Assembly (NCBI GenBank): GCA_963402885.1
Contig: OY727100.1
Span: forward strand, 23,469,665-23,533,664
Origin: Antedon bifida
Taxonomy: Eukaryota > Echinodermata > Crinoidea > Comatulida > Antedonidae
DNA: 64,000 bases
Direction: 5' to 3'
How positions within the stretch are numbered: the first letter of the stretch is position 1; the number at the start of each line of letters is the position of its first letter. The notes below the pieces were generated by a model. It searched no databases, was not told the origin of the DNA, and saw only the letters and a program-made list of their open reading frames with translations. The position numbers and the translations under genes are program-made. Shown here in pieces: positions 30,301-42,200 of the stretch.

Positions 30301-32832
30301 CATAAAGTTTTTCTCTCTATGAATTAATTTTTTTAGATAAAAGGAAAAGACTTCATTTTTAGTTGATACTTAAGGAAGTTTACAGTAATTAATCTTGTGA
30401 ACAAATTGTTTCAATAATTGGTTAGCCGCACTTGCATATCTATCAATTATTTTTTTTGTCTTGTGTGGGTTCATCTCACGTCTATCTATCAATCATTGTT
30501 TATCGAAATGGGCCTTAAAGACTGCCCACGAGAGGACATTGACAGTGAACTACTTTAGGTAGTACATTGTATCTCTCTTTTTATCATAGCTTTCCATAAA
30601 AACGTACATTTAAGACATGGAATTACCTGGTATGTTTTTAAAGTAATATAATATTTTTACAAAACGTCAAAAATTGTAGGGAATGGGTCTTTGCTATTTT
30701 ATATTTTGTATGTTCTCAAGGAAGGAAAACCATGCTGATCTGTATAAATAAAGTTGAACTTCAAAACTTTTGTCAAATGTCTCGGGGTTCAAAAAACAAC
30801 TAACAAACTAAAAAAAACTACAAAAGACAATAAAAATCAATAAACAAATATAGAAAACAAAAAACTAAAAACAACAAATTGGCAAATCAAAGGACAAGCC
30901 CAACGATCAAAGGACGTTCGCAAAAAAATTATTTTTACAGGCTTTGGACACACTTAGTACATACAAACTAGGAGGCAGGGTTTAGACAAATAATATCAAA
31001 TATGTATTTTCAGTATTTCATTTCATTTCATTCATTTATCTTTTTATTTCGGAATATCATGGTGACATAATATTATATCCATAGCAAAAGAGAGAGAAAA
31101 AAAAAATCTTTATAATCTAACAGCTCATAGAACAAAAACAAAGATATGTAAATATATAAAGTCAATGCAACAAAGCATTCCATTGTATGTGCATTCTTGA
31201 CACATTAAGAACGTGGCGATCAATGGCCATGATCAAGTAAATACTACTTGCGTTCACACGATTTTTAAAACTAAAAACAGATTTTCTAATGTACTCATCA
31301 TCACTCATCATGTACTCACTCGTCATTTAAGACAAACATCATGCTTGCACTACAATGTCTAGGCTGCTTCAGCAACAAACGTATTGATTGATATTGATTT
31401 GTTTAGCACAACATTACTCTAGAAACATTCAATCTGTGATCTACTTGAAATAAACCAAAAGTTTACTTACATTCTACTTCTAGGTTTCTATTGTCACTTT
31501 TCTGTTTGTTACCAACACCATTATCCGCATCGCACTCATAACTTCCATCATCAGTACGACTCACTGATGGAATTGTAAACGTACATGAACCATCATGTGG
31601 TAGTACGTCACCATCTTTTATAAAGTTGCACATAGCTTCTGGGCTAGAATCCACAACACAGGTCATGACAACTTCATCTCCTTCATTTACAAGTGTCAAA
31701 AAGTTAATTTCGGGTTTATCTAAATCTATAAAATTTAAGAATAATTTATATTATTAGGCAATATTTGGTAAAATTTAAAGAATACAGTAAGTTAATGAGT
31801 AAAAACAATATTGTTTAATCTTCTATCAACATATCCTTTTTTGTCTTCACTTAATACACTGTTTAAGGACTGGAACGATAAGAGAAATTTTAAACTAGGA
31901 TTCCTCTTTAAACCTTTGACTGTCCTATCCTATTGACAAACAACATTTCAATTTGTGAGAATTACAAGACTCAAGTTATGTACCACACCTAATTAAGGGG
32001 TTACTGTACTCACAATTTACAGTCAGTGTGCATATATCATCATCCAGTGATGGACTATCTCCAACTAAATTGACACTACATTGATATGTTCCACTGTCAC
32101 TTCTGAGAGTGTTGGTAATTACAAGAGTAATGTCATTTTCAACACTAAATCTGTCGATGTATCCAGGTTCTACTAATCCAAATCCACCCTGATAAGATGC
32201 TATTAAATCATTTGCCCCATTGGTAACATTATACCATGTTACAGTAGGAACAGCTCCACTGCTAGCTGGTACAATGTTACATGTTATTCTTGCTTCAGAT
32301 CCTTCAGCTACATCTACGTCATCAACAGTCACTGTTACTGCAGAACATTTTCGTAAGACTGAATTTGTTAAACAAAAAAGTAATAGAACATGATCAAACA
32401 ATAATGGGATTGTTTTTACTTTAAGCCACTGTCACTGTCAGTTGTATGTGAACGAACGATGTTGTTATCTATTTGCATCATTTGTTATAATTATGTTTTA
32501 TACTACTGTACAAAATGATTGTTTGTTTTTATTTCGAATCCATACATCATAAATATCATACATAAAAACAGTCAAACGAAAAAACATCAGAGAGAAAACA
32601 AAGGAGAAACATTTGATGATAAATTCAGGACAACCCAATTAATCTTAAAAAAAGAATTAGTTTCCATTGGGGTCCGAATAAAATATCAAAGGCACAAAAC
32701 AACGTAGAAAATGAAGAAGTATTCCAGTATTAAATTTGTAATGTTATAAAAGCAAAGCACAAATAGAACCATATTCGATTACTTACAGCATAAAAGAAAG
32801 AGATGCAAATAAATATCCTGCCTTGATAGCAT
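27318..32832 (-). CDS. Gene B: three-Ig transmembrane receptor with ITAM/ITIM-like tail
   Basis: Exons (- strand): signal 32787-32832, Ig1 32014-32358, Ig2 31471-31725, Ig3 29601-29876, stalk 28266-28322, TM 27908-28029, linker 27646-27690, tail 27318-27446. They total 1275 nt, a continuous 424-aa frame. The signal (MLSRQDIYLHLFLLC) opens it. Ig1 is V-type: ITC, VTWYN, DSGTYQC. Ig2 has TCVV and SYEC, but Cys replaces the core Trp. Ig3 keeps YLWTT yet has neither Ig cysteine. The TM exon starts PAAESCNDTTG, whose Cys could allow disulfide pairing, and spans TIGMFFVGIIIGALGFYI. The tail holds QTYQDL and SAYVNV. Several N-glycosylation sites are present. The Ig3 donor is GTCAGA rather than GTAAG. 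It is probably a cell-surface recognition receptor; the ligand is unknown. Confidence 0.85.
28680..29100. repeat. 141-bp tandem repeat in gene B intron
   Basis: Three copies of a unit starting TTTGATTTCATCAGTTAAC and including AAATTTCGAAGTAGCTTC. Genes C (near 35,430) and E (near 47,395) have one copy and D has a degraded one, so the array grew in B only. Confidence 0.8.
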
Positions 32833-32839
32833 TATGAAA

Positions 32840-33560
32840 CAATTCAATTACTCGTGTACCTATCGTAAGTGGAAAAATGTTTAACGATGTTTAGATAACT
32901 TAATACAAACAATAAACTTAATTAAAAACAAAATACATTTGGACCGTACACAAAGTTCGCACTAATTTGGTCGTCATTTGCACAAAATAAGTCCATCCCT
33001 ATAAAGGAAACAGCTAATGTTATATCAGCAGAGAGAGGAGGGAGAATGTATACATTGGGGAAATAGGGTATCAACATTGCCAGAATTGTACTGGAAAGTT
33101 TATAAACTACATTTCCAACGGGATCGAGAGATTTAGGGTATAGAGGTTTTATCAGTAATGGAATATCAAAATGAGAGTTGGGGATACCAGCTCTCGGGCG
33201 AAATTCTATAATAATGACATACCTTATGTTTGATGATCCGGCGGCCGTCTAGTATGTTTCGTTGACAAAACTTAACTCCTCTCCCAACTCATAATTGTTT
33301 CATTGCCATAAAATTACAAATTTAATTTAGACCTATCGATGCCGGAAGTGACAATGAACCACTTTTTACGACTGCACAGAATTGTTTACCGTGAACGTTT
33401 ATTACAAATACTCTTGCACCGTACACAAAGTTCGCATCCATTTAGTCGTCATTTACACAAAATATTAAGTCCATCCCTATCAAGGAAGTATTTTATTGTA
33501 ATCCAAACAGCTAATGTATATCAGTAGGCAAACACAACAGCAACAATAACTCAAGTATCT
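32840..33560 (-). promoter_or_regulatory. 5' flank of gene B
   Basis: Conserved among all copies. In B, and likewise D, the block with AAAGTTCGCAC and TCATTT(G/A)CACAAAA occurs twice (about 32,942-33,010 and 33,417-33,490), separated by an extra segment rich in GAGAGAGGAGGGAGAATG. No sure TATA box or start site can be named. Confidence 0.4.
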
Positions 33561-33646
33561 CATGCTAATTCCAATGCATTATAAATATGATATAGACACG
33601 AACAAATAACTACAAATTGAGAGGTTAAGTAAAGAATCAGTATGTT

Positions 33647-33652
33647 TTTATT
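33647..33652 (-). terminator. Polyadenylation signal of gene C
   Basis: AATAAA on the - strand, about 320 nt after the gene C stop, conserved in position across the family. Confidence 0.6.
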
Positions 33653-33968
33653 CATTTTTAATGAGGGTAGCCCGTCCACCAAAAGATGATCATTGTGGTC
33701 CTCGATAATACAAAAATACATTTCATAAAAAGACAATTATTAAAAAATGTAAAGTTACAATAACATTTCAAGTTATCATACAATTTAAAATTACTATAAC
33801 ATTATTGAATTTGTAAATATAAAATGAAGCAAATAAAGATAACATTATAAACAAAAAAGACGGCATAGTTTGTGGAATGCGCTATGAATACATTTACATT
33901 TACTTTATTAAACAGTCCTTAAAAGCTTATATCCATTGATTTATGCTTTTAGTTCAATTCTGAATAGG

Positions 33969-36900
33969 TCATACTTTTCCCTTTTTCTTATTCCCAGCCT
34001 TAACATTAACATAAGCTGACTCTTCTACTTTATGTTGTAAATCTTGATAGGTTTGGTTTTGCTCGCCAGTGTCTCCTACGTAATCCATGTATGTCTGTTA
34101 AAAAGCAAAGGGGTTGCTAACATAAGAAACTATTATACAATGTAGTAAATAAGCAATAAACTCACAATACAATAACTTGTGGTAATCGTACTAAAAGTCA
34201 CTAAAATATAGTATGCACAATTATAATATTTTTAATCGGAATACCAGTCGTTGGTTTGTCCTCTTTATGTATCGATACTTACATCTTGTTTCCTTTTCTC
34301 TGCGTCTTGTTTCTTTAACAGTGACTTCTAATAGATTAATATGAAGTTATTATTACTCTGTATACACTACTGTATATCTTTCAATTATATTTTGTGCAAT
34401 ACAATTACATAATGTTGAACATTTTATTTGATCAAAAGTAGAATGTAGTTTATCAATTGAATTATTTTTGCCAGTGACAACATGAATAATTCGGAAATTA
34501 TAAAGGTTATAAAGAAAAATATTCATAAGCACTCCATCTTACCAACCTTCTTTATCTTGTTGTGAGTAATTTCTGCAATGTAAAATCCTAAGGAACCAAT
34601 GATGATACCAACAAAGAACATCCCGATGGTCAGACCCGTAGTATCATTACATGATTCGGCTGCTGGCTCTGAAAAGGGAAAATGTTTTATGTTAGCATAT
34701 CTACTGTCCTAATCTATCAAGGTATTTTATATGATTTGTTTATTTCAATAAGTACACATACCGGGTGTATATTGATATTGAATTTAATTTAAATAGTAGT
34801 AAAATCTGGTATTGTAGAATATGAGCCAATGTCGTTTGTACTGAATATAACTAAACACAAATTGATTAATTAAACGACGCTTACTTGTAATTGGTATAGA
34901 CGTGATTTTGACTGAAACTATTGACATAATGCTATTGTTAACTGAAAGACACCGAAAACAAGCAAACGCTCATCAACTAAATGAAACAAGTTTTTAGTGG
35001 CCTGCTCAGCGCATCAGTGGCATGATTTCATAATGGTTATCTTACTGGTGCTTAATATGGTGATTTTTATATTCTAATTAAAAACAATTATTTTTTTGCA
35101 TTGCATTGCAGTTGATCATGAAAAATATAAATTGTTACTTTGTATCTTAACACAAACATTAATATGAAATGACATTTATAATTAAATAAAGAACTCATAA
35201 CAGCAGTGGAAAATTAATTACTGAAATAATTTTAGGAAATATCTAAGTGAACTAAGTTGGTATAGTCTTAATCATTGATTGATTTAATAATGCTTACTGG
35301 TGCTCAATTGTGATTTTGATATTCTAACCAATATAAATTTAATATTGTTTTTTTCATTGCAGTAGACCATAGGAAAAAGTATATGTTGTTTTGTTGTATC
35401 TTGATACATAAATTGATATAAACAACAATAATTTGATTTCATCAGTTAACAGCAGAGCAAAATTAACTAAATAATATCTATATGTAGTATAAATTTCGAA
35501 GTAGCTTCTTGTTGAAGGAACTAATGCATCCATAGCATAATAGTATAAATATCCATACTCCTAAACGACTGTTTTTATGTTTAAGTGGTTTTTACAGTAT
35601 AAATTAGTTCAATTATTGGTAATACTACAGTATGTTATGCAATTAAAATGATTACTACTTGACAAATCGAGACATCAACTACTTAATTGTATTTCTGATT
35701 ATGAACAATCTATAATTAAACTACTATAAATCTTGCTCATGTCAATACAATTCTAGTCCATCAGGTTTTATCTTTTGCTTTGATATTAAAAAAACGTTAA
35801 TTTATGAGGGTAAGACCCAATACCAAGGATGTAAGCTATCTACTCAGTTCCATAGTATGTTAAAACTTAAAAAGGTAGCCTATTAGTGAATAATTAACAT
35901 TTAGCAGATAACACAATCTCAGAATCACAACACTGGTATTCACAGCTGTATTCAGTAGATAAATCTAACATATTTCTCATGGATATCATTTCATTTACAA
36001 TCTTACCAGATATTATGATTTTAACTGAATCCGTTGTTGATCCAATAATGTTTGTAACTGTCACATTTACTAAATAAAAAGCACCATCAACCTCTGTTTC
36101 CGATACTTTCAGTGTAAATGTGGAATCCGTGTTAACCGAATCTTCATTTCCAGGAAGATCAGTAGTCCACAGATAAGTGACGTCAGAAGGATTAGCTGTA
36201 ACATCAGATGTTATTGTAAAACTCTCACCAGGAGAAACAGTCTGATCATTTACAATATCCTCATCAGGTTTATCTGAAAACCAACAAAAGTCGGTGTGTT
36301 TAATTGTTTAGTTTTAAACCTATTAGCATTCATCGTTTGTTTAAACCTCAAGCTACATTCGCAACAACCAAAAAGTAAATAAAATATTAAATATATTAAA
36401 TTAAAATACTGTTAAGGCATAGATGCTCTCATCGAATCGGTTCGGATCCGTAACCTAACCCAATGTCGCCTACATAAGATTTGGTCTTCAATGAATATTT
36501 AAAATGTATGATTTGTTGAGTATGTATTCTTCTATTTTATTTGGTAATTAAACATTTATCCACGTCCCACATATATTAAGTCACTGCGAATGACGGATTG
36601 TTAATGTAGTTGGATCACCATGTGACAATATATCACCATTCTTATAAACGTGTAGACCTAGGCCTACATTGTAGTTAATTAGCACACATGGCGGCCCATT
36701 TTAGTGCATTGTGGAATTATAAATGTAGTCATCATTTACAAAACATTAAATAATCACAAACTACTTACATTGTACTTCTCGGTTTCTGTTGTCACTTTTC
36801 TGTTTGTTACCAACACCATTATCCGCCTCGCACTCATAACTTCCGTCATCAGCACGACTGGCTGATGGAATTGTAAACGTACATGAACCATCATGTGATA

Positions 36901-38033
36901 GCATGTCATCATCTTTTATAAAGTTGCACGTAGCTTCTGGACTAGAATCCACAACACATGTCATGACAACTTCATCTCCTTCAGTTACAGGTGTCGCAAA
37001 GTTAATTACAGGTTTATCTAAATCTATAACATTTAAGAATAATCTATATTATTTGACAATAAATAGGCTCATCTACAATATTTTATTTTATTTATATTTA
37101 GTAAGTTGAGTACAATCAATGTTGTCTTATCAACACATTTTATTTTGTCTCACTTCATCATGTAATACAAATTTAAGGGTAGGAAAGAATCCAGATCGTT
37201 ATGAAATGTTATTTCCTTTCGTAACTATCCACTGATCCACCCCAGTTGTTTGTAATTGAGTTAAATCTTAGTTGTGTCTCTAAAAATCTGACATTATTAT
37301 ATTTTTAATGACGACATTTTGCTAGTTTGCTTTGTTAGTAATACACAGGAAGTAAAAATTAAAAAGAATTACTCACAATTTACAGTCAGGGTGCATATAT
37401 CATCATCAACTGATGGAGTATCTCCAACTAAATTGACATCACATTGATATGTTCCACTGTCACCTCTGAGAGTGTTGGTAATTACAAGAGTAATGTCATT
37501 TTCAGCACTAAATCTGTCAGTGTATCCAGGTTCTACTAATCCAAATCCACCCTGATAAGATGCTATTAAATCATTTGCCCCATTGGTAATATTATACCAT
37601 GTTACAGTAGGAACAGCTCCACTGCTAGCTGGTACAATGTTACATGTTATTCTTGCTTCAGATCCTTCAGCTACATTTACGTCATCAACAGTCACTGTTA
37701 CAGCAGAACATTTTCGTAAGACTGAATTTTGTTAAACAAAAAAGTAATGGTTGATCAACCAATAATTTGATTATTTATATTTTAACAACCCGATATGGGC
37801 AACTGTCCACAGTTGTCGAGGAAAATGTTGTTATATATATATATATATATATTGGCATCATATGTAAGAATTATGTTTTATATAGATACTTAGGTACATA
37901 ATACATTTAGTATTCCAGTATTCAATTTGCATGTAATGTTATAAAATAAAACAAAATACAAATAGGACCATATTCAATTATACTTACAGCATAAAAGAAA
38001 GAGATGCAAATAAATATCCTGCCTTGATGGCAT
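33969..38033 (-). CDS. Gene C: three-Ig transmembrane receptor with ITAM/ITIM-like tail
   Basis: Exons (- strand): signal 37988-38033 (MPSRQDIYLHLFLLC), Ig1 37377-37721, Ig2 36769-37023, Ig3 36007-36273, stalk 34885-34941, TM 34547-34668, linker 34283-34327, tail 33969-34094. They total 1263 nt, a 420-aa frame without stops. Ig3 is three codons shorter than in B and D and lacks both cysteines (FTITSDV; GAFYLVNV). Ig2 again has Cys in place of the core Trp (ATCNFI). Stalk: NNSIMSIVSVKITSIPIT. The tail has YMDYVGD, QTYQDL and SAYVNV, with eight residues between YQDL and YVNV. All internal boundaries are GT/AG and phase-matched. Introns are short compared with B. The closest relative is gene E. 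Role inferred as surface recognition receptor. Confidence 0.87.
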
Positions 38034-38039
38034 TATCAA

Positions 38040-38610
38040 CAATTCAATTACTCGTGTGCCTATCTTAAATGGGGAAAATGTACCGTTAACGATGTTTAGA
38101 TAACTTAATACAAATCATTATCCAAATAAATACATAAGTGTTTTAACCACATTTCAACATAGGTCGTACAGAATTGTAAAGGTGCCACTGCAAAAGACTA
38201 GACACAATTAAGAATTTAGTGGGGAAAGTTCCTGGTGCGATACTAGTAATGTCTATCTAAACATACCTTTTTTTTTGGTGATCCGTCTAGTATATCATAT
38301 GTCGTTGAAGTATATCATATGTCGTTGAAAAGGCTGTTTAATTGCCGTAAATTTACAAACAAACCGATGCCGGAAGCGACAATAAACCGTTCTTTAGTAC
38401 TACAAACAATTGTTTTCGTTCAACGTAAGTTTATTACAAAATACTTTTGGACCGTACACAAAGTTCGCACCAATTTGGTCGTCATTTGCACAAAATATTA
38501 AGTCCATCCCTATCAAGGAAGTACCTTATTGTAATGCAAACAGCTTATGTATATCAGTAGGCTAACCACAACAGCAACAATAACGCAAGTATCTAATGCT
38601 AATTCCAATG
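38040..38610 (-). promoter_or_regulatory. 5' flank of gene C
   Basis: Same ordered blocks as at 26,395-26,960 (TTTAGTGGGGAAAG, GATCCGTCTAGTAT, AAAGTTCGCACCAATTTGG). It has one copy of the AAAGTTCGCAC block, unlike B and D. It includes a short local duplication of GTATATCATATGTCGTTGAA. Confidence 0.4.
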
Positions 38611-38675
38611 CTTTATAAATATAGACACAAACAAATAACTACAAATTGAGAGGTTAAGTAAAGAATCAGTATGTT

Positions 38676-38681
38676 TTTATT
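38676..38681 (-). terminator. Polyadenylation signal of gene D
   Basis: AATAAA on the - strand, about 600 nt after the gene D stop. The longer distance is partly due to an insertion in the 3' UTR at about 38,884-39,105. Confidence 0.55.
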
Positions 38682-38883
38682 CATTTTTCATGAGGGTAGC
38701 CCGTCCACCGAAAGTTAATCATTGGGGCCCTCGATAATACAATTCATCATTACAAAAATACATTCATAAAAAGACAATTATTTAAAAAAAATGTAAAGTT
38801 GCAATGACATTTCAAGTTACCATACAATTTAAAATTACTATAACATTATTGAATTTGTAAATATAAAATGTAGCAAATAAAGA

Positions 38884-39105
38884 TGATAATAATTTTTTTA
38901 GTCGCGTGGACGCGACTCTATAGTTCACTATGTCGGTCGGTCGGTCTATCTGTCGGTCCGGTATCACTATGCATTGTAGCACGCGACTTAATGGCTGTTG
39001 GCCTTGTTTTTTTAAATAAACAAAGTTTAAATTTTTATATTCATTTTATTAGATTAAAATACTTAAATTTATTCTTAACTGAGTGACCGAGCGGTTAAGT
39101 CAGTG
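38884..39105. mobile_element. Insertion in gene D 3' UTR, possibly SINE-related
   Basis: About 220 bp absent from gene B at the same place. It contains the inverted pair GTCGCGTGGACGCGAC, a GGTC-type short repeat (GTCGGTCGGTCGGTC) and a tRNA-like A-box piece (GACCGAGCGGTTAAGTC). The 3' UTR resumes at AGTTGGCAGCACCGACAT. The class is uncertain. Confidence 0.45.
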
Positions 39106-39286
39106 GAAGTTGGCAGCACCGACATAGCGTGAGGGAGAAGCATGTATTGAAGTGTAACATCCACAGTACATTGAGACGACATAGTGTGTGGAATGTACTA
39201 TAAATACATTTACATTTACTTTATTAAACACAGTCCTTAAAAGCTTATATTTATTGATTTATGCTTTCAGTTCATTTCCTAATTGT

Positions 39287-42200
39287 TCACACTTTCCCTT
39301 TCTTGTTCTTATTCCCAGCGTTAACATTAACATAAGCTGACTCTTCTACTCTATGTTGTAAATCTTGATAGGTTTGGTTTTGCTCGCCAGTGTCTACTAC
39401 ATAATCCATGTAAGTCTGTTAAAAAGCAAAGGATTGCTAACATAAGAAACTATTATACAATGTAGTAAATAAGCAATAAACTCATAATACAATAACTTGT
39501 GGTGATCGTACTAAAAGTCACTAAAATATAGTATGCACAATTATAATATTTTTAATCGGAATACCAGTCGTTGGTTTGTCCTCTTTATGTATCGATACTT
39601 ACATCTTGTTTCCTTTTCTCTGCGTCTTGTTTCTTTAACAGTGACTTCTAATAGATTAATATGAAGTTATTATTACTCTGTATACACTACAGTATGTCTT
39701 TCAATTATATTTTGTGCAATACAATTACATAATGTTGGAAATTTTATCGAAAGTAGAATGTAGTTCATCAATTAAATTATTTTTGCCAGTGATAACTTGA
39801 AATGTTATAAGGGTTATAAAGTATAATATTCATAAGCACTCCATCTTACCAACCTTCTTTATCTTGTTGTGAGTAATTTCTGCAATGTAAAATCCTAAGG
39901 AACCAATGATGATACCAACAAAGAACATCCCGATGGTCAGACCCGTAGTATCATTACATGATTCGGCTGCTGGCTCTGAAAAGGGAAAATGTTCTATGTT
40001 AGCATATCTACTGTCCTAATCTATCAAGGTATTTTATATGATTGGTTTATTTCAATAATTACACATAACGGGTGTATACATTGATAGTAAAATTTATTTA
40101 AATAGCAGTAGTAAAATCTGGTATTGTAGAATATAATATAAGCCGTTTGTATGCAACTCATAATACTGAATATAACTAAATACAAATTGATTAATTAAAC
40201 GACGCTTACTTGTAATTGGTATAGACGTGGTTTTGACTGAAACTGTAGACATAATGCTATTTTTAACTGTAATTGGTATAGACGTGGTTTTGACTAAAAC
40301 TGTTGACATAATGCTATTTTTAACTGAAAGACACCGAAAACACACAATTACGCATCTAAATTAAATAAGTTTGTAGTAAGTCTGCTCAGCGCATCAGTGG
40401 CATGATTTCATAATGGTTATCTTACTGGTGCTTAATATGGTGATTTTTATATTCTAATTTAAAACAATTATTTTGTTTACATTGCATTGCAGTTGATCAT
40501 GAAAAATATAAATTGTTACTCTGTATCTTAACACGAATATTAATATGAAATGAAATTTATAATTAAATAAAAAACTCATAACTTATAACAGCAGTGGGAA
40601 ATTAATTACTGAAATAATTTTAGGAAAAATCTAAGTTAACTAAGTTGGTATAGTCCTAATCATTGATTGAAATTTGAGAATAGCAAAATTAACTAAATAA
40701 TATCTATATGTGGCCTAGTAAAAATTTCTAAGTAGCTTCTTGTAGAAGGAACTAATACATAGCATAATAGTAGCAGAACTGAGCAGGCAACTTTCAATGA
40801 ATGAATATATTCTCACTCATTTGACGAATACAGAACATTCATTATTTGAACAGCTGCTATTTTAAACTAAATCGTATTCAATTATTCCATCTTGAATCAT
40901 CGTCCAAGTCTAGACTGGGAAGCTAGGCCATTCAAAAAGTCAGCACTCCAATACTGGACACAGAGTAGAACAGTTATTGACCGCGTGCACTACATGTGCA
41001 TGGCAAACAAAAAGTATCACCATTTTTACAAAAACCTCATTCGTTCAATGTTTTGTTCAATGCAAGAACGACAACCGATGAGTAATTAACCATTCACGAA
41101 TACAAGCAGTGTGTTATAAATAAAGTAATTATTGCAATACCAAACTGACAAAAAGTAATCAATAGATAGAAGATAAAAATTAGAGCACACATACCATTGT
41201 ACAAAATAAATTTCCTAGTTGCGGTATAAAGTTTTACTGTATTTATGTGTTTGTTTATAAATGAAATAAAAAAAATTAACAAAATCTTACCAGATACTGT
41301 GATTTTGGCTGAATAAGTTGTTGATCCAATGCTGTTTGTAACTGTCAAATTAATAAAATAAAAAGCACCATGAATTTCTGATTCCGACACTTTTACTGTA
41401 AATGTTGATCCATTGTTGACAGCATCTTCGTTTCCAGGAAGATCAGTAGTCCAAAGATAAGTGAGGTCTGGGGGATTCGCTATTCCACTGAATGTCATTG
41501 TAACAGTTTCACCAGGGTAAACAATCTGATCATTTATATCATTATCATCATTAGCAACAGGTGTAACTGAAAAACAGTGAAATACAATTAATCAATCATT
41601 GGGTGTATAATATCTACCACTTCTGCACATAAACAACTTCTTCATATAAAAAAAATGTATTTTTAAATGAAAATAGAAAATACATATTGTACTGTATAAG
41701 ATTGCAACTGGACATTTTCAAATTTGTAAAACAACCTCCAGATCATGCTTATGAATTATTTATAATTCAATTCAATTATGAATATTTTCATGAATTAAAT
41801 GTTGGACTCACTATTGAACACTTGACAATATTTTTAGTCTCTCATTAAATTCTTACCGATATAAACTATGAAATTCACATGTTTGCAAGCTAATTCTAAA
41901 GACTGTGTTTCGGTTTTTGTCTGCAAAATACAGACTTGTAAAAAATGTACGAAAATAGATTTGCCGACCACAAATATCAGATAAGAATGAGGTAGCTTAT
42001 CATACCATATTAACTGGCTTAATGGGGTGGTCGGTATGTAAATATGAAACGAACGTCATTTATATATTACATGCAAGTAAGATTCTTCATGACATGTCGT
42101 ATCCTTATCTTGTAAATATTTTTCAGTACAGCTCAAATACCTACAACTTTAGACACAGTTATTCTAATGGGCATTTCTATGAGAAATGGACATGACCTGA

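Noticed and set aside
36903..37109. ORFs on + opposite Ig2 exons (also near 43543 and 48813)
   Set aside because: Antisense shadows of the receptor exons.
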